From Sipunculus nudus (lineage: Eukaryota > Annelida > Sipuncula > Golfingiida > Sipunculidae), in assembly GCA_026874595.1 (NCBI GenBank), contig CM049309.1, positions 54,660,079-54,724,078 of the forward strand: a stretch of 64,000 bases of DNA, written 5' to 3'. Position 1 is the first letter of the stretch, and every line of letters begins with the position of its first letter. A program made the position numbers and the translations under genes. The notes under the pieces were generated by a model. The model worked only from the letters and a program-made list of their open reading frames with translations, was not told the DNA's origin and did no database searches. Positions 62,001 to 64,000 of the stretch are shown in pieces.

Positions 62001-64000
62001 TTACCTTGCCCAGACTGACTTTTTCACCCTCTGGTGACAGCATGGCCAGGATATCATTGCTGTACTGAATTTCCTCTGGTTTGGATTCCTCACCTAAATG
62101 ACCACATAATGAATATTTAACTCTAAATTAGACATTGGTAATCCAATCAGCCAAGGCTAGCTTGTTCATCTATACTATAAGGATCAAACCAAGTCATGTA
62201 AAGAAGCACTTATTTAACCTAAGAAATAGTATGACCACACCATCATTAATGTCTTCTTATACAAATTTATGCAAGCATGGTACATTGTATAGATCATAGC
62301 TGTTTTTTATCTTCATATGTGAATCCTCAGACTTTTTAAATTAAATTGTCTCAAGAAAATGATTAAAGGCACAGAAACTTGTACAGTAAGTATGTATATC
62401 CATGTATATCCACCAGGGTTGAACCATGTTAACATAAGCTTAATATTATATGCTACTACATGAGTGACTTGCCCACCTTCAGGGGTTTCCTTGCCATCTC
62501 CAGCAGCTGCCTGAATGACACCAAACTCCAGTTTAGCAATTGCATCAAAGCACTTTCTGAGATGGGGCTGAACTGCCAGTGGGTTTCTGGTCTGTGCCAG
62601 GATCTCCAGAAGTTCATCGTTGGACAAGAAGTAAAACCTAGAGAAGATGACTCGTTTTGATTCCAGGTAGGCTTCCAGACACTTCATGATCTGATCCAAC
62701 AAAGCATTGTTGTTCTGAAAAGTCTCCAACAGACCTGCAAGGAACAATATGGATCAAATTATGATGTTTAGGCACAAAACAAATATGATATGAACACATT
62801 TTAGGTGACACAAGGTGTTCTGTAACTTTTAGGGTAGATTATTCCAGAATTTGAGGAATACACATGGACAGTATCTCTGCCAGGACGGAACACAGTTTTT
62901 TCACATTGAAGGCTTTATACACACACAAAGGGCAATACAGGAGTGCCCTGGGAAGTGCTCTGTCACACTATGAAACAGTATACTATATGGAGGTTTACCT
63001 GCAGTGATTCTCTAAAACTCGGAGACATAACAAATTATCAGAGTCTGTATTGACATGTTCCTGTATGGGAACTATCACACTAGGCAACATAAAATAACAA
63101 CAATGCTAGAAACATTAATCAATCATCAAGAAGATTAACTGATTTGTCTTGATAACATGATAGTTTACCTGGCTGGGTCCCTGCTCTGATTGCCAATGGG
63201 ACCTTGTTGACTTTGCGCATGATGTCTTTGTATGATTTATCAACAGTCATGAACATCTTGGCTTCTGCTGGAAGCTGCCGCTGAATATCAGGAGCACTGA
63301 ATATGCTCTCGAGGTATAACCAGCTGCGCTGACAGGTCAGCCATTCATCCTACAGAACCAACAAAATCACAAGCTCAGGTTACAACATATAATATTTGAC
63401 AATGCTTGTGATTCTGTATTAAACTTTGAATTTGAGCTCTAGACATTCATGTGCTTTCTCTATGTCTGACTGCCTGACCAGTGCTGGCAAGTTATTAATG
63501 GGGAAAAAATATCAGCATACTCCGAATCTAAAGTAAACAAAACAGTTTACAGAAATATATACAGTATTTTCGGTTTACTGTCAACCCTGTTACACAACCA
63601 ATGTTTCCTTTTGGTCCTCACTGAGCATTTTAGGACTTGCAAAACACAATTACCTGGTACGGTTGTATCCACTGTTATTAAAAATATATAATAGTTTGGT
63701 TAGAGAGTTACTTGAATGCCAAAATATGCTTGATTTTAAGTCATTTTCTGTTTTCCACTTCAAGTTTTAGAATTATTTTGTTATACCCAACACTCCCCAC
63801 TCTTATTGATAACGTACCAGAGTTTTGCCAAAGAGGTCGAGCTGTTTTGACCATTCGTCCACCTTGCCTTTGATTGGCCCAACATGCCTTGAGCTGGCAA
63901 TGGTCGCAACATTGATGTTACTGTCATCTAACATCATCTGGATGTCATCTGTACCACCCAGGATAAATACGTCTTTAGCATCCTTGTGATTCAGTACAAC
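28996..64000 (-). CDS. DNAH6: Dynein heavy chain 6, axonemal (partial; 53 exons, 5' end outside window)
   Basis: DNAH6 is a single-headed inner-arm dynein heavy chain, an ATP-driven minus-end-directed motor on axonemal doublets of cilia and flagella. Fifty-three exons join with consistent phases to 9378 nt (3125 residues plus TAA), about the C-terminal three quarters of the 4.1-4.2 kb-codon family length. In order they encode: late tail and linker; AAA1 with GPAGTGKT and [12 protein letters not shown]2 with [11 protein letters not shown]3 with GGTGVGKS (split by an intron) and [13 protein letters not shown]4 with GVGGTGKQS and FLFTDTQ; the coiled-coil stalk with a microtubule-binding domain ([14 protein letters not shown]); AAA5; AAA6; and the C-terminal domain. 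It ends [16 protein letters not shown]. The AAA1 stretch [19 protein letters not shown] and the exact C-terminus fit DNAH6 better than other axonemal heavy chains, judged from memory. No frameshift or stop was seen. The gene continues beyond 64000. Confidence 0.95.
29370..30060. repeat. Degenerate tandem repeat, about 45-bp unit, interrupted by a MITE
   Basis: Units contain ATGCTGTCTACCTGCAGGTT. On the minus strand CTGCAGGTAGACA imitates an exon-donor junction. The array abuts the donor of the exon ending at 30063 and is split by the MITE at 29556-29896. Confidence 0.8.
29556..29896. mobile_element. PIF/Harbinger-type MITE, copy 2
   Basis: A 341-bp relative of 785-1080 with the same GGCCAAAA...TTTTGGCC ends and the GGTATGGTTCTCAGGCAC / GTGCCTGAGAACCATACC inverted pair. 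It is flanked by TTA at 29553-29555 and 29897-29899. It inserted into a pre-existing tandem repeat in the last DNAH6 intron. Confidence 0.85.
30063..30449 (-). CDS. DNAH6: DNAH6 exon, C-terminal domain
   Basis: A 387-nt exon, the largest seen. It encodes [18 protein letters not shown], then [20 protein letters not shown] and [16 protein letters not shown], all conserved in the dynein C-terminal domain. Confidence 0.95.
31111..31264 (-). CDS. DNAH6: DNAH6 exon, C-terminal domain
   Basis: Encodes [19 protein letters not shown] then [12 protein letters not shown] and LSGFFFPQ. The acceptor sequence TTGTAG|GTGCCTG recurs in the upstream tandem repeat. Confidence 0.95.
31255..31570. repeat. Tandem repeat, about 35-40-bp unit, at a splice acceptor
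   Basis: About eight degenerate copies of a unit like CAGGCACCTACAACAATCTA followed by CAGTCATTATA. The first unit is the true acceptor and the first exon bases of the exon starting at 31264. Confidence 0.8.
31855..32034 (-). CDS. DNAH6: DNAH6 exon, C-terminal domain
   Basis: Sixty codons: [20 protein letters not shown] then [17 protein letters not shown] and FLNNQ. Confidence 0.95.
32443..32613 (-). CDS. DNAH6: DNAH6 exon, C-terminal domain
   Basis: Fifty-seven codons: [20 protein letters not shown] followed by a charged helix ending QEMFE. Confidence 0.94.
33042..33180. repeat. 47-bp tandem triplication of an exon end with its donor
   Basis: On the minus strand the exon end ACATTGCTTTCCAG plus about 30 nt upstream occurs three times with a 47-bp period, ending at 33136 (true donor), 33089 (donor lost, GGAGAG) and 33042 (donor-like GTAAAT). 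Confidence 0.92.
33136..33257 (-). CDS. DNAH6: DNAH6 exon, C-terminal domain
   Basis: Encodes [20 protein letters not shown] and [17 protein letters not shown]. Using the distal decoy donor would add 94 nt and shift the frame to an early stop, so 33136 is the coding donor. Confidence 0.95.
33860..33974 (-). CDS. DNAH6: DNAH6 exon, C-terminal region
   Basis: [20 protein letters not shown] then [18 protein letters not shown], a conserved dynein block. Confidence 0.95.
34396..34500 (-). CDS. DNAH6: DNAH6 exon, C-terminal region
   Basis: Thirty-five codons: [18 protein letters not shown] then [13 protein letters not shown]. Confidence 0.95.
34820..34920 (-). CDS. DNAH6: DNAH6 exon, C-terminal region
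   Basis: [20 protein letters not shown] then [13 protein letters not shown], highly conserved in dyneins. Confidence 0.96.
35172..35412 (-). CDS. DNAH6: DNAH6 exon, AAA6 to C-terminal region
   Basis: Begins [20 protein letters not shown] and contains [20 protein letters not shown] and [17 protein letters not shown]. Its first 20 nt and acceptor are copied several times in the upstream intron. Confidence 0.96.
35394..35690. repeat. Tandem repeat, about 45-bp unit, copying a splice acceptor and exon start
   Basis: GGCAGCCAAGTGG...CTAC units recur at about 35394 (exon), 35459, 35505, 35599 and 35643, with a weaker one between. On the minus strand each carries GTAG followed by an exon-like start. 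Confidence 0.88.
35950..36043 (-). CDS. DNAH6: DNAH6 exon, AAA6
   Basis: [19 protein letters not shown] then KSGDWVFLQ, an invariant dynein block. Confidence 0.96.
36577..36767 (-). CDS. DNAH6: DNAH6 exon, AAA6
   Basis: [19 protein letters not shown] and [20 protein letters not shown], ending GYSER. Confidence 0.96.
37041..37202 (-). CDS. DNAH6: DNAH6 exon, AAA5-AAA6 region
   Basis: Fifty-four codons. An acidic proline-rich variable start (about [20 protein letters not shown]) is followed by [20 protein letters not shown]. Confidence 0.94.
37488..37634 (-). CDS. DNAH6: DNAH6 exon, AAA5-AAA6 region
   Basis: Forty-nine codons: [20 protein letters not shown], then a diverged stretch ending CWVELGAVK. 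It is less conserved than its neighbours, but phase and splice sites fit. Confidence 0.92.
37775..38375. repeat. Minisatellite, about 29-30-bp unit, about 20 copies
   Basis: Degenerate copies of ATATCAGCAGTTATCACCAG followed by ATGGGTAAC fill most of a DNAH6 intron and stop about 20 nt short of the donor at 38393. Confidence 0.93.
38394..38520 (-). CDS. DNAH6: DNAH6 exon
   Basis: [20 protein letters not shown] then [16 protein letters not shown], as in the AAA5-AAA6 linker of dyneins. Confidence 0.95.
38781..39067 (-). CDS. DNAH6: DNAH6 exon
   Basis: [20 protein letters not shown] then [20 protein letters not shown] and [10 protein letters not shown], the long post-AAA5 helical block. Confidence 0.96.
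39621..39801 (-). CDS. DNAH6: DNAH6 exon
   Basis: [20 protein letters not shown] then [19 protein letters not shown]. Confidence 0.96.
40633..40805 (-). CDS. DNAH6: DNAH6 exon, AAA5
   Basis: [20 protein letters not shown] and [20 protein letters not shown], the conserved end of AAA5. Confidence 0.96.
41297..41482 (-). CDS. DNAH6: DNAH6 exon, AAA5
   Basis: [19 protein letters not shown] then [20 protein letters not shown]. Confidence 0.96.
41757..42059 (-). CDS. DNAH6: DNAH6 exon, AAA5
   Basis: One hundred and one codons: [38 protein letters not shown] and [13 protein letters not shown], the AAA5 nucleotide-pocket-like region. Confidence 0.97.
42619..42856 (-). CDS. DNAH6: DNAH6 exon, stalk coiled coil 2
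   Basis: A heptad-rich helix ([20 protein letters not shown] onward) ending [13 protein letters not shown]. The return helix of the antiparallel stalk. Confidence 0.95.
43175..43420 (-). CDS. DNAH6: DNAH6 exon, microtubule-binding domain
   Basis: [20 protein letters not shown] then [20 protein letters not shown], the distal stalk globule that binds tubulin. Confidence 0.96.
44298..44407 (-). CDS. DNAH6: DNAH6 exon, microtubule-binding domain start
   Basis: [20 protein letters not shown] then [16 protein letters not shown]. The exon joins coiled coil 1 to the tubulin-binding globule. Confidence 0.95.
44731..44856 (-). CDS. DNAH6: DNAH6 exon, stalk coiled coil 1
   Basis: Forty-two codons: [20 protein letters not shown] then [16 protein letters not shown], the outgoing stalk helix. 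Confidence 0.96.
45175..45355 (-). CDS. DNAH6: DNAH6 exon, stalk coiled coil 1
   Basis: [20 protein letters not shown] then [20 protein letters not shown]. Confidence 0.96.
45788..45942 (-). CDS. DNAH6: DNAH6 exon, AAA4 to stalk
   Basis: [20 protein letters not shown] then [20 protein letters not shown], the conserved stalk base. Confidence 0.96.
46453..46639 (-). CDS. DNAH6: DNAH6 exon, AAA4
   Basis: [20 protein letters not shown] then [20 protein letters not shown], the AAA4 sensor region. Confidence 0.97.
46939..47120 (-). CDS. DNAH6: DNAH6 exon, AAA4
   Basis: [20 protein letters not shown] and [12 protein letters not shown], ending in AINRVR. Confidence 0.96.
47400..48310. repeat. Degenerate tandem repeat, about 35-40-bp unit, split by an insertion
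   Basis: Units such as GGTGTATCTGTCTTATTAAG and TACCTGTGTCATAATGATGG flank the insertion at 47572-48143. They resemble the donor and exon end at 48307 (TACCTGTGTATCTGT on the plus strand). Confidence 0.65.
47572..48143. mobile_element. Probable non-autonomous DNA transposon of unknown family
   Basis: A 0.57-kb GC-richer block interrupts a tandem repeat. Left CAGGTTTGGCAACACCC (about 47644) and right GGTGGCCAAACCTG (about 48047) are imperfect inverted matches. The outer ends TCTAAAC and GTTTACTGGAC also pair weakly. ACGG occurs on both sides. There is no coding capacity. The family is not recognised. Confidence 0.45.
48308..48458 (-). CDS. DNAH6: DNAH6 exon, AAA4 Walker B region
   Basis: [20 protein letters not shown] then [15 protein letters not shown]. 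The hydrophobic strand ending in FTDTQ is the AAA4 Walker B position. Confidence 0.96.
48939..49099 (-). CDS. DNAH6: DNAH6 exon, AAA4 P-loop
   Basis: [20 protein letters not shown] then [15 protein letters not shown], the fourth P-loop. Confidence 0.97.
49444..49575 (-). CDS. DNAH6: DNAH6 exon, AAA3-AAA4
   Basis: Forty-four codons: [20 protein letters not shown] then [17 protein letters not shown]. Confidence 0.95.
49860..50035. repeat. Weak tandem repeat, about 55-bp unit
   Basis: Several diverged copies with TTCTGACATATCATCTATTA or TTGACATATAATAAGACTTA. The periodicity is poor. Confidence 0.4.
50068..50231 (-). CDS. DNAH6: DNAH6 exon, AAA3
   Basis: [20 protein letters not shown] then [20 protein letters not shown]. 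Confidence 0.96.
50712..50883 (-). CDS. DNAH6: DNAH6 exon, AAA3
   Basis: [20 protein letters not shown] then [20 protein letters not shown]. Confidence 0.97.
50934..51128. mobile_element. Tc1/mariner-type MITE, copy 2 (diverged)
   Basis: CTGTGGTTG...CCGACCACAG ends with TA on each side. It shares the TTGTCTGCGAGACTTTCAAA-like left interior with 9507-9936 but is less than half its length. It lies in a DNAH6 intron. Confidence 0.65.
51405..51536 (-). CDS. DNAH6: DNAH6 exon, AAA3
   Basis: Forty-four codons: [20 protein letters not shown] then [14 protein letters not shown], the AAA3 sensor region. Confidence 0.97.
51918..52075 (-). CDS. DNAH6: DNAH6 exon, AAA3 Walker B
   Basis: [20 protein letters not shown] then [20 protein letters not shown]. 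Confidence 0.97.
52445..52592 (-). CDS. DNAH6: DNAH6 exon, AAA3
   Basis: Begins with the Ser that completes the AAA3 P-loop, then [20 protein letters not shown]. Confidence 0.96.
52593..53497. other. DNAH6 intron, nothing firm
   Basis: A 0.9-kb intron without a recognisable element. A plus-strand open frame (53233-53523) runs into the antisense of the next exon. It has no family resemblance I can name and no splice support. Confidence 0.5.
53498..53719 (-). CDS. DNAH6: DNAH6 exon, AAA3 P-loop
   Basis: [20 protein letters not shown], then [20 protein letters not shown] and [12 protein letters not shown]. The intron falls within the P-loop, before Ser. Confidence 0.97.
54088..54312 (-). CDS. 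DNAH6: DNAH6 exon, AAA2-AAA3
   Basis: Seventy-five codons: [20 protein letters not shown] then [20 protein letters not shown]. Confidence 0.96.
54527..54710 (-). CDS. DNAH6: DNAH6 exon, AAA2
   Basis: [20 protein letters not shown] then [12 protein letters not shown]. Confidence 0.96.
55174..55370 (-). CDS. DNAH6: DNAH6 exon, AAA2 Walker B and sensor
   Basis: [20 protein letters not shown] then [14 protein letters not shown] and [14 protein letters not shown]. Confidence 0.97.
55375..56076. other. DNAH6 intron, nothing seen
   Basis: About 0.7 kb of AT-rich intron without recognisable genes or repeats. Confidence 0.5.
56077..56262 (-). CDS. DNAH6: DNAH6 exon, AAA2
   Basis: Sixty-two codons: [20 protein letters not shown] then [16 protein letters not shown]. 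Confidence 0.97.
56831..57043 (-). CDS. DNAH6: DNAH6 exon, AAA2 P-loop
   Basis: [19 protein letters not shown] then [20 protein letters not shown] and TTVYQ. Confidence 0.97.
57312..57583 (-). CDS. DNAH6: DNAH6 exon, AAA1
   Basis: [40 protein letters not shown] and [20 protein letters not shown]. Confidence 0.97.
57938..58091 (-). CDS. DNAH6: DNAH6 exon, AAA1
   Basis: [20 protein letters not shown] then [15 protein letters not shown], the AAA1 sensor and arginine-rich block. Confidence 0.97.
58411..58548 (-). CDS. DNAH6: DNAH6 exon, AAA1 Walker B
   Basis: Forty-six codons: [20 protein letters not shown] then [21 protein letters not shown] is Walker B of the main ATPase site. Confidence 0.97.
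58553..59384. other. DNAH6 intron, nothing seen
   Basis: About 0.8 kb of AT-rich intron. No element or exon was recognised. Confidence 0.5.
59385..59546 (-). CDS. DNAH6: DNAH6 exon, AAA1 P-loop
   Basis: [19 protein letters not shown], then [20 protein letters not shown] and [13 protein letters not shown], the main ATP-hydrolysis P-loop. The [11 protein letters not shown] stretch points to DNAH6. Confidence 0.97.
59967..60122 (-). CDS. DNAH6: DNAH6 exon, linker end
   Basis: [19 protein letters not shown] then [20 protein letters not shown], the linker C-terminus leading into AAA1. Confidence 0.96.
60131..60850. other. DNAH6 intron, nothing seen
   Basis: About 0.7 kb of AT-rich intron without recognisable features. 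Confidence 0.5.
60853..60978 (-). CDS. DNAH6: DNAH6 exon, linker
   Basis: [20 protein letters not shown] then [20 protein letters not shown], a conserved linker helix pair. Confidence 0.96.
61274..61531 (-). CDS. DNAH6: DNAH6 exon, linker
   Basis: Eighty-six codons: [39 protein letters not shown] and [17 protein letters not shown]. Confidence 0.96.
62005..62093 (-). CDS. DNAH6: DNAH6 exon, linker (small)
   Basis: About 30 codons: [20 protein letters not shown] then LGK. Confidence 0.94.
62477..62734 (-). CDS. DNAH6: DNAH6 exon, linker
   Basis: [40 protein letters not shown] and [16 protein letters not shown], strongly conserved linker sequence. Confidence 0.97.
63169..63349 (-). CDS. DNAH6: DNAH6 exon, linker
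   Basis: [20 protein letters not shown] then [20 protein letters not shown]. Confidence 0.96.
63818..64000 (-). CDS. DNAH6: DNAH6 exon, linker (runs to window edge)
   Basis: Sixty-one codons: [19 protein letters not shown] then [15 protein letters not shown]. The frame is still open at 64000, so the upstream exon boundary lies outside. About 1000 N-terminal residues are missing. Confidence 0.94.

Overview
This is a eukaryotic window: AT-rich, intron-rich, with GT-AG splicing, (TA)n microsatellites and several transposable-element classes. Two conserved animal genes read cleanly once spliced by eye. Gene content, intron density and the mix of elements (a DIRS element in an intron, a Ty3/gypsy element with very short LTRs, Harbinger-type and mariner-type MITEs) suggest a marine invertebrate, probably a lophotrochozoan such as a mollusc. 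The species cannot be fixed from the sequence alone.

Layout. (1) 1-1237: upstream DNA with microsatellites and one Harbinger-type MITE. (2) 1238-26739, plus strand: the complete coding sequence of MCCC2, the beta subunit of mitochondrial 3-methylcrotonyl-CoA carboxylase, in 17 exons. The exons sum to 1692 nt (563 codons plus stop), the length I recall for the human protein. Intron 1 (10.8 kb) holds an antisense Ty3/gypsy retrotransposon with both LTRs and a 5-bp target duplication, a 2.3-kb foldback-like structure containing a mariner-type MITE, and minisatellites. Intron 7 (5.9 kb) is almost entirely a GC-rich DIRS-type tyrosine-recombinase retrotransposon. (3) 26740-28995: intergenic DNA between convergent genes, with candidate poly(A) signals, a roughly 62-bp minisatellite and a 30-bp duplicate of the end of the DNAH6 coding sequence. 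(4) 28996-64000, minus strand: the 3' three quarters of DNAH6, an axonemal inner-arm dynein heavy chain. Fifty-three exons sum to 9378 nt (3125 codons plus stop). They cover the linker, AAA1-AAA6, the stalk with its microtubule-binding domain and the C-terminal domain. The 5' part of the gene lies beyond position 64000.

The two genes are functionally unrelated: leucine catabolism in mitochondria and ciliary motility. They are simply tail-to-tail neighbours. I see no RNA gene, CRISPR array or operon-like structure.

I found no convincing unknown biological system. The most unusual signals are: (a) tandem repeats in DNAH6 introns whose units are copies of the adjoining exon/intron junction, giving decoy splice sites; the clearest is a 47-bp exon-end/donor unit present three times at 33042-33180; (b) the DIRS element with terminal inverted repeats and an internal complementary region still recognisable while its genes are broken; (c) the foldback-like element with GC-rich arms made of repeated motifs. 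All exon boundaries were set by reading frames, splice consensus and remembered family sequences. No alignment or search was run.
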